A DNA stretch of 64,000 nucleotides, taken from positions 186,001 through 250,000 of the forward strand of contig CAWESL010000007.1 of NCBI GenBank assembly GCA_963811705.1. Direction: 5' to 3'. The stretch's first letter is position 1; each line of letters starts with the position of its first letter. This document shows, in pieces, positions 8,477 through 17,333 of the stretch. Source of the stretch: DATJPR01 sp963811705 (GTDB lineage Bacteria; Bacteroidota; Ignavibacteria; UBA10030; UBA6906). The notes beneath the pieces are model-generated. The model was given only the letters and a program-made list of their open reading frames with translations. It was not told where the DNA came from and made no database searches. Position numbers and translations under genes: made by a program.

Positions 8477-9613
8477 ATGAGAGTACTCGTCTTCGGCTCA
8501 GGGTTGATCGGCCGCGCAATGGCAGCGGATCTCGCTGCTGAAAAATCTTTTGACGTTGCCGTTGCCGACATCAGCAAGGACAACCTTGGCAAAATCCCCT
8601 CATCGCTTCCTATTCGCAAGCTGTCGGCGGATCTGTCCGACGGCGCCCGGATCAGTTCCCTTCTCGCCGGTTGCGATCTTGTCGTGAATGCCGTCCCCGG
8701 ATTTATGGGCACTTCCACATTGAAAGAAATCATTACGGCCGGAGTCAATGTTGTCGATATCGCTTTCTCTCCCGAAGACCCGTTTGACCTGGATGCGCTG
8801 GCGAAAGAGAAGAATGTGACCGCAATCGTCGATTGCGGCGTTGCCCCCGGCATGAGCAACGTGCTGGCTGGACACGTCGAAACGCTTCTGGACACCACCG
8901 ATACGATTGTGATCTATGTTGGCGGGCTTCCGGTTATTCGCGAATGGCCATTCGAGTACAAAGCAGGATTCTCTCCGATCGATGTGATCGAAGAATATAC
9001 ACGTCCTGCGCGCTACGTTGAAAACGGCGTGTTGATTGTGCGTCCGGCGCTGTCGGATCCGGAACTCATCACATTCCCTGGCATCGGAACGCTCGAGGCA
9101 TTCAACAGCGACGGTTTGCGAACCCTTGTGGCGACGATGCACGTTCCCACCATGAGAGAAAAGACGCTCCGGTATCCGGGTCATATTGAGAAGATCAGGG
9201 TACTCCGCGAATCCGGATTCTTCGACCGTACGGAACTCGACGTGCGGGGTGTGAAGGTACGCCCGATTGACGTTGCCGCAGCGCTCCTCTTTCCGCGATG
9301 GGAGCTGAGAGACGGCGACCGGGATTTTACGGTGATGCGGGTGATCGCGGAGGGAACGAAGGATGGGAAGAAAATCAGATACCTTTACGACCTGCTCGAT
9401 TATCACGATGAACAGAGCGGCATCCATTCCATGGCGCGCGTGACCGGCTACACCGCAACGTCCGTCGTTCGTCTCCTGTCGAGAGGATTATTTAACAGGA
9501 AAGGAATCTCCCCTCCGGAGTATCTGGGCCGTGAAGCAGAATGCGTACGATTCATCATGGACGAGCTGAATCGCAAAGGGATCAGGTATCGCGAGACAGT
9601 CCAGCCACAATGA
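8477..9613 (+). CDS. Saccharopine dehydrogenase-family NAD(P)-dependent oxidoreductase
   Basis: A 378-residue protein with the Rossmann motif FGSGLIG at residues 6-12 and the architecture of saccharopine dehydrogenase/L-lysine 6-dehydrogenase family enzymes. DCGVAPGMSN is a family hallmark, and the C-terminus carries VTGYTATSVVRLL. Such enzymes oxidise or condense amino groups of lysine-type substrates; the exact substrate cannot be read. Carboxynorspermidine or homospermidine-type activities are alternatives. ATG 8477 is preceded by AGGAGGG. The gene stands alone, divergent from the thr operon. Confidence 0.8.
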   Translation: MRVLVFGSGLIGRAMAADLAAEKSFDVAVADISKDNLGKIPSSLPIRKLSADLSDGARISSLLAGCDLVVNAVPGFMGTSTLKEIITAGVNVVDIAFSPEDPFDLDALAKEKNVTAIVDCGVAPGMSNVLAGHVETLLDTTDTIVIYVGGLPVIREWPFEYKAGFSPIDVIEEYTRPARYVENGVLIVRPALSDPELITFPGIGTLEAFNSDGLRTLVATMHVPTMREKTLRYPGHIEKIRVLRESGFFDRTELDVRGVKVRPIDVAAALLFPRWELRDGDRDFTVMRVIAEGTKDGKKIRYLYDLLDYHDEQSGIHSMARVTGYTATSVVRLLSRGLFNRKGISPPEYLGREAECVRFIMDELNRKGIRYRETVQPQ

Positions 9614-9642
9614 ATTATCGGCAGGCGACGGCTTGACTCGTG

Positions 9643-10178
9643 GAAGGGCCGGGCTCAATGAAGAATCAAGATTTAAGAACTCGGAATTCTGAATTACAAC
9701 AAAAATGGTCCCTCGCGGAACCATCTGCCTTGGAGAAACGGGTTTGCCCAAGGTCCGACCGGGCGGGCAACGATGTCAAGTTCTCAGGATGAAGGCGAAG
9801 GGTATGAGCCACAGGCGCTGCCTTCTAAGCGCTCCTGGCGCAAAAGCGCCCGGCTTCGGCTAAGGGAAGGGCCGGGCTCAATGAAGAATCAAGAATTAAG
9901 AACTCGGAATTCTGAATTACAACAAAAATGGTTCCTCGCGGAACCATTTGCGTTGGAGAAACGGATTTGCCGAACGTCCGACCGGGCGGGCAACGAAGTC
10001 AAGTTCTCAGGATGAAGGCGAAGGGTATGAGCCACAGGCGCTGCCTTCTAAGCGCTCCTGGCGCAAAAGCGCCCGGGTTCGGCTAAGGGAAGGGCCGGGC
10101 TCAATGAAGAATCAAGAATTAAGAACTCGGAATTCTGAATTACAACAAAAATGGTTCCTTACGGAACCATTTTTGTTG
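9643..10178. repeat. 223-bp direct tandem repeat, about 2.4 copies
   Basis: Units run 9643-9865 and 9866-10088, with a partial third from 10089 to about 10178, each opening with GAAGGGCCGGGCTCAATGAA. Each unit holds the stretch ACAACAAAAATGG followed by a short hairpin arm. The third copy runs straight into the tRNA gene. A unit length of 223 is not a multiple of three, and the frames crossing it resemble nothing known, so it is non-coding. The core with AAGAAC and AATTCTGAATT recurs in intergenic repeats near 29.5 kb and 58.8 kb. Confidence 0.9.

Positions 10179-10180
<2 letters not shown>
10141..10180 (-). terminator. Perfect 18-bp inverted repeat downstream of tRNA-fMet
   Basis: Perfectly complementary 18-nt arms (10141-10158 and 10163-10180) surround a 4-nt loop immediately after the tRNA. 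On the tRNA strand the descending arm includes CCATTTTTGTTGT, giving a T-rich 3' side. It probably serves as tRNA terminator or 3' processing stem. It overlaps the last two tRNA bases and is part of the tandem-repeat unit. Confidence 0.6.
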
Positions 10181-10251
<71 letters not shown>

Positions 10252-10349
10252 ATCACATGCTAAATTCCGAGGGCAAGCCCTGAGCGAGCTTCCTCGCCGT
10301 TCATCTGGGCGAGTCGAAGGGCTCCACCCCGCGGTGTGTATAGCGTTAT

Positions 10350-10378
10350 AATATAAGCAACTTCCGACCCCAAGTCAA
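10350..10378 (-). promoter_or_regulatory. Predicted promoter of tRNA-fMet
   Basis: TTGACT (10378-10373) and TATATT (10355-10350) are separated by 17 bp, about 100 bp upstream of the mature tRNA 5' end. Between promoter and tRNA there is a 13-bp duplicate of the tRNA 5' end (10321-10333). Confidence 0.6.
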
Positions 10379-10419
10379 GCAATTTCCACGGTCATCCGCC
10401 TGATTGTCCCCCTACGGCC

Positions 10420-11601
10420 CTAGAAGTGCATCCCCAGCTCAAACCCGATCGAGAAATTCCCGGCTGTCCAGTTCGAAAATCCCCACTCCGGCATCCCCTG
10501 GAGTTTGACTCCCGGCAGGAACGTGTAGTCCGCCGCCAGTCCCAGGGTAAGATCATCCTGAACACGCAGATCGATACCGCTGAAGACCGTCAGGGCGAGT
10601 CCGGAGTCGTCGGTCGCATGCTCTGTCACCGTCGACGATGTCGGCCATTCTCCGCCTGTTCTGTACAGAACCTCATTGCGAACATCATACGTGCATTTTC
10701 CCAGGCCAGCTCCGCCCCCAAGGTGAAAGGACCAGGGCTTCTTGACGACCCCCGCAAATGGACGCGTGTCAATAGTCAAGAACAGGGCATGCCCTTCGAA
10801 TCGATAATGCTTCACAATTACAGTTCCTGCCGACCACTCAATGGGATGCGAATTGTTGTCACGCCCGGGTTCATTCAACAACGTAAACCGAACGCCAATG
10901 TCCATGCACTCCGATAGCGAATAACCAACGGAGAACGAACGGAGCAGGTTGAAGTTGGAGCTGGTAGACTCTTCGTCTCCTTGTTCGCTGAACAGCGGCC
11001 AGTCCACCGCAGACGGTACGTGGACGGCTCCGGCCGAGACATTCACGTGATACCGGCCTTCGTATTCCCACGCGTCGTCGTCCACGAGCGTTGAAACCTT
11101 ATACTCCAAGCAACGCCATTCATGTTCTCCATTTTCCCCGTTGACGCGGAACGTCGTCTGTGATCCCTGAAGGACTGCTTCAAGCACCACACCCAATGCC
11201 GCAAGGCCGAAGGACAGGTATGTAGGGGTTGCCGGTTCCCGGGGCGACAACGTGAAGAACCAGCCGGGCGTTGTGCTGGTTGTTGCGGCCGTGGCCGTGA
11301 GCCCAAGGTATGCACCGATCAGGAGTGGCCCGGGACGAAATTCGTTCGCCATGTGGATCGATGCAATATCGTTGCGTCCGAGGACGATCAATCCGTCAGG
11401 CACCTTGAGAACGATCGAATCGGGGCCGATCGAGAGCAGCTGCCCTGCCATCCGAACACCGTCCGTCCGGAGCAGTCGAATCTCCACCAGGCGGTATTTC
11501 GGCCTGACGTCTTCCGGCCTCCCGTTCGCAAAAGAAAGGCTCCCGATAAAATACTCCAGGATGAAGAAGGCAAGAATTGTACGGTGCGAAATCCAACGCA
11601 T
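10420..11601 (-). CDS. Hypothetical outer-membrane beta-barrel-like protein
   Basis: A 393-residue protein starting at ATG 11601, chosen because AAGGAG lies 5 nt upstream and a signal peptide (MRWISHRTILAFFILEYFIG) follows. A further open stretch upstream to 11760 overlaps the preceding gene and is not used. After the signal peptide there is a short domain about residues 35-90 (VEIRLLRTDGVRMAGQLL), then a C-terminal half with alternating hydrophobic/aromatic strands ending in the aromatic residue F (GFELGMHF), consistent with a barrel. No specific family is recognised. It lies 28 bp after a lipoprotein gene and may be cotranscribed with it. Confidence 0.6.
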   Translation of the reverse strand: MRWISHRTILAFFILEYFIGSLSFANGRPEDVRPKYRLVEIRLLRTDGVRMAGQLLSIGPDSIVLKVPDGLIVLGRNDIASIHMANEFRPGPLLIGAYLGLTATAATTSTTPGWFFTLSPREPATPTYLSFGLAALGVVLEAVLQGSQTTFRVNGENGEHEWRCLEYKVSTLVDDDAWEYEGRYHVNVSAGAVHVPSAVDWPLFSEQGDEESTSSNFNLLRSFSVGYSLSECMDIGVRFTLLNEPGRDNNSHPIEWSAGTVIVKHYRFEGHALFLTIDTRPFAGVVKKPWSFHLGGGAGLGKCTYDVRNEVLYRTGGEWPTSSTVTEHATDDSGLALTVFSGIDLRVQDDLTLGLAADYTFLPGVKLQGMPEWGFSNWTAGNFSIGFELGMHF

Positions 11602-11629
11602 AGGCGCTCCTTCGGCTCGACGCATGGTT

Positions 11630-12322
11630 TCACATTGCGTGGTTCGATGAAGCACGAACATACCATATGCTGTCAAGTGGGACATCCTGGAATGCACCGT
11701 TCTCGAGTCTTCCCCGCAGCACACGTTCTCCACGCAGAATTCGGACCCCGAGGCTGTCAAATTGAACCAATTGGCCCTGCCTGAGAATGATCTCCGATAC
11801 CGATGTCACAGTCCCCATGGAAACGCTCTCAAGTGGCACTATTGAAGGATTCCCAACCCTGAATTCGAGGATATCGTCCGCACGAAATGCCACTGCCCCG
11901 CCGGTGATCCAGTTGCCGATCACTCGTCCATGTTGTGCATCCAATTTCCCGCCTTCCTCGTCAAACCGTTTCACCGTTGAGTCCTTCTTCATCACAATTT
12001 CGCTGATCGGCCGTGTCCCAATTTCGCTCCTGTCGAACGTGAGAGGAGTCCGTGTTCGTACTTCGACGATCAAGGTATCAGGAATTCTCACGTCATGGCC
12101 GTCGCGTGTTCTTCCCTCAACGCTCCAAGGCGTCACTACCTCCCCCGGTTGAATGCTGGTATTGAACTGATACTCAACTCCGGAACGCAAAACCACAGAA
12201 CTAATGTCGGATGTCGGGAAGTTCTTGTCGCCCCGGTAGATTTCATCATCGACCCTGCAACCCAACACAAAAAAGGCAAGCGGCAAAAGGGGCATCAACA
12301 ATCCCAGAACTCTCGTGGGCAT
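11630..12322 (-). CDS. Hypothetical lipoprotein
   Basis: A 230-residue protein with a type II signal peptide: a hydrophobic stretch GLLMPLLPLAFFVLGC places the lipobox cysteine near residue 22. ATG 12322 is preferred over an upstream in-frame start because it places the signal sequence at the N-terminus. The mature part is rich in charged residues and short beta-type segments (DDILEFRVGNP, GVRILRGERVLRG), with no recognised domain. It lies between the DUF362 gene and the outer-membrane-like gene, all on one strand, so an envelope role is likely. Confidence 0.6.
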   Translation of the reverse strand: MPTRVLGLLMPLLPLAFFVLGCRVDDEIYRGDKNFPTSDISSVVLRSGVEYQFNTSIQPGEVVTPWSVEGRTRDGHDVRIPDTLIVEVRTRTPLTFDRSEIGTRPISEIVMKKDSTVKRFDEEGGKLDAQHGRVIGNWITGGAVAFRADDILEFRVGNPSIVPLESVSMGTVTSVSEIILRQGQLVQFDSLGVRILRGERVLRGRLENGAFQDVPLDSIWYVRASSNHAM

Positions 12323-12419
12323 CACTCTACCGTTCAATTGTTCAGTTCCGTGGTCGAGAGCCATCGCAAGGGGATGAATTCCTTCGACCGCGTCAGGCAG
12401 CAAAGAGCCACGATCAGAA

Positions 12420-13508
12420 TCACTGCAGCTCTTTTACTCCCCACGTCTGCGATATGCTCTCCCAACGAATGATGTTCGGCCTCACAAATTTCCGCTCAAC
12501 GTCACCGATCGTCTTCCCTCGGATTTCGATTTCATCGATGGACGTCGGCATCATCCCCCCCTTCTGCGCGACGAGAAACGTGGGCACATCCCGGTTCTCG
12601 AACCCCATGATCCTGGCTGCGACCATGTCCGCGGCCAGGGGATTCGTGCCGGCAACGATCACCCCCATCGTTACCAACTCCCCGTCCGAGGGCCCGTTTC
12701 CCTCCATCGCCGTTGAACCGTCAATAACCACCAGACCTACCTTGTTTGCTTTCACCATATCCACAATCTCATACGCAATTCCCGGGGACCCCGCTGCGGC
12801 GGCATGATCGTGAACCCCGGCCCTGACTGAGGAGTAGACCGTTCCAGGATATAAACCGATGAGGTTCTTCATTCCCAGACTGACTGTCGCAAGCACGTGA
12901 GTCTTCATCATCGGCACCGAACAGATCATGTCGGTCTCCGTCACGGCACGATGGAGAGTGAGTTTTGTGAATGCCTTCCCACCCGGGACCGGCACCTCAA
13001 CCAATTCGCCGGAGTGCAGATTGACAAGCGGGATGGCCATCGATTTCGCAAGCTCGCTATAGCCCAGTTGGTCGAACACATACTGCTGCATGCGGTCCAG
13101 GATTTCCCGGTTCTTCGTTCGAAAGGTCTCACCGTTCAGGAAATTGAACCCGTTCGCCGCGGCAGAACCTTCACCGATCGTCACCTCCTTCCCCGCAGCC
13201 TTCATCAGTCGCGCGAGGGTCCTGATGACTTCGGGCTTCGTTGTACTATAAGGGGTTTCAGCGACAAGATTGGGCTTCAGGAAGATCCGTGTCTTCCCTT
13301 TCGTGACGGCCCCCGTACCACCCAGAAGATCGATCGCTTCCTCGACGGCATAGGCAATGTTGTCGTTCTTTACTTTCGTAATGGCGACGACAGGACGAGA
13401 TCCTCCGGAAAGTCTCTCGAGGTTGCTCATCCTCAGGGGGGCGTATGCGACAGCCACTCCGAGACTCGTCTTCAGGAAATCTCTCCGGGACAACGAGGCT
13501 TTTATCAT
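12420..13508 (-). CDS. DUF362 domain-containing protein, Tat-exported
   Basis: A 362-residue protein. The twin-arginine motif SRRDFLK at residues 7-13 is followed by a short hydrophobic stretch, so the protein is exported folded, probably with a cofactor. The body matches DUF362 (IFLKPNLVAETP, ICSVPMMKTHV, GMKNLIGLYPG, DGSTAMEGNGPSDG, NPLAADMVAARIMGFE). In many DUF362 proteins ferredoxin-type clusters are attached; no CxxCxxC motif is seen here. Function is unknown. Its ATG overlaps a small upstream reading frame by 4 nt. Confidence 0.85.
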   Translation of the reverse strand: MIKASLSRRDFLKTSLGVAVAYAPLRMSNLERLSGGSRPVVAITKVKNDNIAYAVEEAIDLLGGTGAVTKGKTRIFLKPNLVAETPYSTTKPEVIRTLARLMKAAGKEVTIGEGSAAANGFNFLNGETFRTKNREILDRMQQYVFDQLGYSELAKSMAIPLVNLHSGELVEVPVPGGKAFTKLTLHRAVTETDMICSVPMMKTHVLATVSLGMKNLIGLYPGTVYSSVRAGVHDHAAAAGSPGIAYEIVDMVKANKVGLVVIDGSTAMEGNGPSDGELVTMGVIVAGTNPLAADMVAARIMGFENRDVPTFLVAQKGGMMPTSIDEIEIRGKTIGDVERKFVRPNIIRWESISQTWGVKELQ

Positions 13509-13738
13509 GGCTTGAGTGCTCTCACGGTGAGAGTGGATACCAAATGCGTCTGCAGCACGGAGAAAAAGGACCCATCACTTTGATCTCGCCGGTCCCGCGC
13601 CGACACGAACCATTCCGCCGAAGATATCGCATCCGGGGTGAAGCCCGCAAAGAAAATGCCGGCCGACCAGCCCACCACAATCGTCGCACCACGAAAGAAA
13701 GTAAATAATGCACACCACTTTGAAACAAAGGAGCCCAT
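13505..13738 (-). CDS. Possible 77-residue small membrane-anchored protein
   Basis: A short frame from ATG 13738 whose stop overlaps the DUF362 start codon by 4 nt, the typical spacing of coupled genes. The N-terminal half has a hydrophobic segment around GATIVVGWSAGIFFAGF. A promoter-like TTGACA-N17-TAAGTT lies upstream at 13879-13851. There is no recognised family and the ribosome site is weak. The same frame stays open further upstream to 13948, but that would cross the promoter. It may instead be untranslated leader. Confidence 0.4.
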   Translation of the reverse strand: MGSFVSKWCALFTFFRGATIVVGWSAGIFFAGFTPDAISSAEWFVSARDRRDQSDGSFFSVLQTHLVSTLTVRALKP

Positions 13739-14045
13739 CCGCGACAATTCGATCTTCGAACTGACGAATGGGCATCTCAATGAACAGAGAACCTGAGCCG
13801 TTGCTCTACCCTCTTCGCACGACACAGGGTTTCCAGCAGCTCCCTGCTTGAACTTAGCGTATTCCTCGACGCATGTCAAGAGACCCTTCTCTTCGTTCGT
13901 TGATATTAAAAGAAACACGCTCAATCCTGATCCCACTGCGTCTATCATAGACGCGACATCCCAGACATTACTCTATTTTCCGCGCCGCTCGTATGAGGCC
14001 AACGCCGAGCGTCAACACCCTTGCGGCAAGAAACAGAGCTCCGAT
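13739..14045. other. Intergenic region with promoter-like sequence
   Basis: It holds a sigma-70-like promoter on the minus strand, TTGACA at 13879-13874 and TAAGTT at 13856-13851 with a 17-bp spacer, reading towards the DUF362 operon. Nothing else is recognised. Confidence 0.5.
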
Positions 14046-14342
14046 CTACGCCAGATTGATCAGCCCATTCGGCTGAGCCGATGTTGGAGAAGCCACCGAG
14101 AGAAACAAAGCCGCCGGAATAAGGATGGCGGCAATCGGTACACCCGTGCGGGCGATCCATTTCCAGAATGGCGTAAGCATCGCTTCGTCAATATAGCGGA
14201 GCATGACGAGGGAGAGGACGAGATAGAGGATCGCACAAGGAACAACGTAAATCATCAATCCGGCCGAACGAAACCACACTTTCCGCGCAATCGAGTCGAC
14301 AAGTTTCCAACCGCTCCGTGCAAAAATGATGGGGCCCTCCAA
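14046..14342 (-). CDS. Small hypothetical integral membrane protein
   Basis: Up to 98 residues with two clear hydrophobic segments: LMIYVVPCAILYLVLSLVML (about 28-47) and VPIAAILIPAALFLSVA (about 68-84), joined by a short charged loop. No family recognised. The furthest start is a TTG at 14342, which lies inside the terminator hairpin of the preceding hydrolase gene, so the true start may be further in (for example ATG at residue 29). Nothing points to a specific function. Confidence 0.5.
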   Translation of the reverse strand: MEGPIIFARSGWKLVDSIARKVWFRSAGLMIYVVPCAILYLVLSLVMLRYIDEAMLTPFWKWIARTGVPIAAILIPAALFLSVASPTSAQPNGLINLA

Positions 14343-14356
14343 CCACGAAGGGCCCC
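14331..14356 (-). terminator. Rho-independent terminator after the alpha/beta hydrolase gene
   Basis: Perfect 8-bp arms GGGGCCCT and AGGGCCCC flank a 10-nt loop, followed on the minus strand by ATCATTTTTG. It begins 7 nt after the stop codon of the hydrolase. Confidence 0.65.
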
Positions 14357-14363
14357 CTCTCCC

Positions 14364-15812
14364 CTACTTGCATCGTTCCAGAATCCAATCAGTAATGGTC
14401 TTCAACACCATCGGGGAGATCGTCTCTTCAATCGTTGCATATTCATCCGGAGTCCCTTTCACGGCGGTCTGGAAAAGATGATTCAGACCGGGAAGCTTTC
14501 GAATGGTTACATTGGTATTCCCGCCCGCGCGAAGCGCCGATTCGATTGCCGGGAGATTCTGATCAGGCGGGACCTGGAGATCCTTCTCACCGTTGAGGGC
14601 GAGAACCGGACAATGCACCCTCTTCAACGCCGGACGGGGGTCATACGTCAGGAAGAACCGGAACCAGGGCGACATAACTTGGCGGACCTGTCCGTCGACG
14701 GCGGCATTGACTGCCTTCTCATCAGTCTTTGACGCGGAGTCCGGTGCGCTCATACCCTGCCGGAGAAGGGCCCTCACTTCCGAGACGACGGACAGACTGT
14801 CTCTCCCGGATTCTACGAGTGCATAGACTTTGCGATTAAGCTCGTGAGCTTTCGACACCATCTCCTCACTCGCACCCATGCCTCTCGCGATGAGCTCGGC
14901 TTGTTTGAGAATGACCTCATCTCCCGGAACACCGGTCCCCGCCATCATCACAATGAATGCGACATCCTTCGAATCAGCCGCAACCATCGGCGCGATGATC
15001 CCCCCTTCACTATGACCGATCAAACCAATCCAGTCATGGCGAATCTCTCTGCGCGTTTTCAGGAAGGCAATCCCGGCCCGGGCGTCACCGGCAAAATCCC
15101 GCGATGTCGCCCCGGCAAAGCTCCCGGTCGATTTCCCGACGCCCCGGTCGTCCGCGCGGAGGACGGCAATCCCGTGGCGCGTCAGATGATCGGCGAGAAC
15201 GAGGAAGGGATGATGGCCGAAGACTGTTTCGTCTCTGTCCTGAGGACCGGAGCCGGTAATCAGGAGAACAGCGGGAAACGGTCCGTCACCTGAAGGCAAC
15301 GTAAGCGTCGCACTGAGCGTATCGCTTGCGTCCGGGTTTGCATACCGGACTTCCTCCTCGCTATACGGATAGGGCCTCTTCGGCTCCTGGGTATGCTTGG
15401 GTGCGGCCACCTCCACCCCCGCATATTTCAGCACGAGCGGGAACTCCATGCCACCCTGCTTCCAGACTCCTGCGATGCTGTCAGCGCGGGCCTCTCGCTT
15501 CCCGTTGAACGTCCCTCCGATCGCAGGCGCGGCGATATGCACGGAAGTTTCTACCACGACAACGGAATCGCAAGGGATTCCTTTGGCCCCCTGGTCGGGA
15601 CTATCGAGCGTAACAGCGTACCCGCCTCCCTCTTTCGCCGTGAAATTGAAGACCACCCTTAACGATCCCCCCGGAACCTTGAGCGATCCCTGCCACGCAC
15701 CCGTCAAGCCCTCACCGGCTGATTTCTGCGTTTCCTGGGCATGAATGTCCCATTGCAGCGGGCTAACCAAAATGATGATCGCGAGCATGACGCTGGAGAG
15801 AATCCACTTCAT
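14364..15812 (-). CDS. Secreted alpha/beta hydrolase (serine peptidase/esterase type)
   Basis: A 482-residue protein starting at ATG 15812, chosen for the GGAGG five bases upstream and the signal peptide that follows (MKWILSSVMLAIIILVSP). An N-terminal domain of about 130 residues (LTGAWQGSLKVPGG...) resembles those preceding Bacteroidota dienelactone-hydrolase-like proteins. The hydrolase fold begins about residue 155, with oxyanion region LLITGSGPQDRDE, nucleophile S268 in GHSEGG, and a likely acid in LNGEKDLQVP and histidine in GLNHLFQ near the end. It probably hydrolyses esters or peptides in the periplasm. Substrate unknown. Confidence 0.8.
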   Translation of the reverse strand: MKWILSSVMLAIIILVSPLQWDIHAQETQKSAGEGLTGAWQGSLKVPGGSLRVVFNFTAKEGGGYAVTLDSPDQGAKGIPCDSVVVVETSVHIAAPAIGGTFNGKREARADSIAGVWKQGGMEFPLVLKYAGVEVAAPKHTQEPKRPYPYSEEEVRYANPDASDTLSATLTLPSGDGPFPAVLLITGSGPQDRDETVFGHHPFLVLADHLTRHGIAVLRADDRGVGKSTGSFAGATSRDFAGDARAGIAFLKTRREIRHDWIGLIGHSEGGIIAPMVAADSKDVAFIVMMAGTGVPGDEVILKQAELIARGMGASEEMVSKAHELNRKVYALVESGRDSLSVVSEVRALLRQGMSAPDSASKTDEKAVNAAVDGQVRQVMSPWFRFFLTYDPRPALKRVHCPVLALNGEKDLQVPPDQNLPAIESALRAGGNTNVTIRKLPGLNHLFQTAVKGTPDEYATIEETISPMVLKTITDWILERCK

Positions 15813-15964
15813 TGTAACCTCCGCAGTTTGAACCACGAGACTCGGCAGGTAACGCCGTCAATCATGAGTGTGACCGTCGATCGGCAAACCTATCGTTTGA
15901 ACAATTGCGTGCTCCGGTACGAACACCGCAGCACCCATCATCACACCACGCATGACAACGGCAT

Positions 15965-17056
15965 TCACTTCGAGAGGACGTTCCAGAAGTGCCTCACGTT
16001 CTGTCGATGGATGTCGAGAACCTCCCACTCCGTTCCAGGGAGCAAGACGTTGGAGAGAGAGGCGACCTGGGGAAAATCCTTGAGCGGCATTGCCGTTTCC
16101 GCTTGCTCCAGCGTCTTGCCGCTGACTCTGGCATTTCGTAGTCCGTTCCACAATCCCTCGAGATAGGCGACCAGATTTCCGACCGTGTGCCTGTCCATCA
16201 CGGCCCGACCGTGGCTGGCAATGAACTTCGTACTGTCGTCGGCTCGTTTCAACAATCCTCGCATGACAACAAACCAATTGTCGACGATGGCAGGAGTTGC
16301 ATCCTCCGCCACCTTGTCCGTCACCGGGACTTTGTCAGGGTACAATATACCGGCCGTGAGGACGAGGTTCTCCTCGGGGATGCTCACAACAATATCGGCA
16401 ATCCCGTGGGCATATCCATAGTACTCCATCTTCACTGTAACATCCCCCAGGGAGAGCGTCATATCATGCCCGAAGGTGACCGAAGGCGGTACTACCGCCG
16501 GATCTTCCCGGTAGTCGGCCTGGATGATCCCCCAGGATTTCTCGTACTTGACAAATCCGGGGTCTTCAAGAAGTTTCGGATTGTTCTTCCGCAAATAGTC
16601 CCGCGCCCGGGCGATTTCACGCTCACCGACTTCGCGGACGCCGGATGCCCGCTTGGGATCAGCTTTCGACTTGATCATTTCTTTGCGGAGGGTCTCATGG
16701 CCGATAATCGAAAGGTCAGCGTACGCCTCATTGCCCCCGACATGGCACACATGTTCATGGGTGTTGATCAGGAACGCAAAGTCATTGCGTTTGAATTCGG
16801 TTTGGATTGCTGTGCGGAATTCTCGGGAGATCGTCTTCGAAAACGGGGCGTCGACAACAACGAGCCCTTTCTCCGTCGCCAATGCGACGACGGCGTTGTC
16901 CCACGGTCCGCCATAGAACAACCCGATCCGTGGGCTGAGCCGTTTCACAGTAATGTCGATCGAGGAAGAATCCGTTTTCTGGCGCGCTTGCGCCGGAAGT
17001 TCCGTAACCGCCGACATCGCGCAAATGATTCCAATGACAATACGTAGAATCTTCAC
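15965..17056 (-). CDS. Exported metallo-beta-lactamase-fold protein with altered metal ligands
   Basis: A 363-residue protein with an N-terminal signal peptide (cleavage probably after LPAQA near residue 24). The MBL fold is shown by the strand/loop NTHEHVCHVGGN, a later histidine in GYAHGIADIVVSIPEE (H217) and a final histidine in FIASHGRAV. In the canonical HxHxDH motif the Asp is replaced by Cys (H100, H102, C104, H105), and no Asp is seen at the bridging position (LTAGILY). The second metal site is therefore probably changed or absent. Activity is uncertain. Confidence 0.75.
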   Translation of the reverse strand: MKILRIVIGIICAMSAVTELPAQARQKTDSSSIDITVKRLSPRIGLFYGGPWDNAVVALATEKGLVVVDAPFSKTISREFRTAIQTEFKRNDFAFLINTHEHVCHVGGNEAYADLSIIGHETLRKEMIKSKADPKRASGVREVGEREIARARDYLRKNNPKLLEDPGFVKYEKSWGIIQADYREDPAVVPPSVTFGHDMTLSLGDVTVKMEYYGYAHGIADIVVSIPEENLVLTAGILYPDKVPVTDKVAEDATPAIVDNWFVVMRGLLKRADDSTKFIASHGRAVMDRHTVGNLVAYLEGLWNGLRNARVSGKTLEQAETAMPLKDFPQVASLSNVLLPGTEWEVLDIHRQNVRHFWNVLSK

Positions 17057-17236
17057 TGGCGTAGTACCTTCTATTGAAATGAATCGGAACGGGTATTCTG
17101 CTGGATGTCTTGAAGGGCATACGTTTAATCAGAAGGAAAGTTGAGGAGAGTTCTCTTCAAATCCTATTCCAGTATCGTAATCGTCGCATCAGTGAGATTC
17201 AGCGGGTTGCCTGATCATTCAACTACCGGGAATACT

Positions 17237-17242
17237 TATAAT
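17237..17242 (+). promoter_or_regulatory. Possible -10 element of the Crp-type regulator gene
   Basis: A perfect TATAAT lies 20 bp before the first possible start codon (17262) of the regulator. No convincing -35 hexamer sits 16-18 bp upstream, so it is tentative. Confidence 0.35.
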
Positions 17243-17333
17243 TCAGGCCGCGCAGCAGCGCATGGAGATAATTCGAATTCAGCAAATACGTATTATTGAG
17301 GCAGGGGAAACGCCATCCTGGAAGCCATCATTG

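Noticed and set aside
9643..10178. Tandem repeat considered as CRISPR array or as coding repeat
   Set aside because: The units are 223 bp with no unique spacers, and the period is not a multiple of three.
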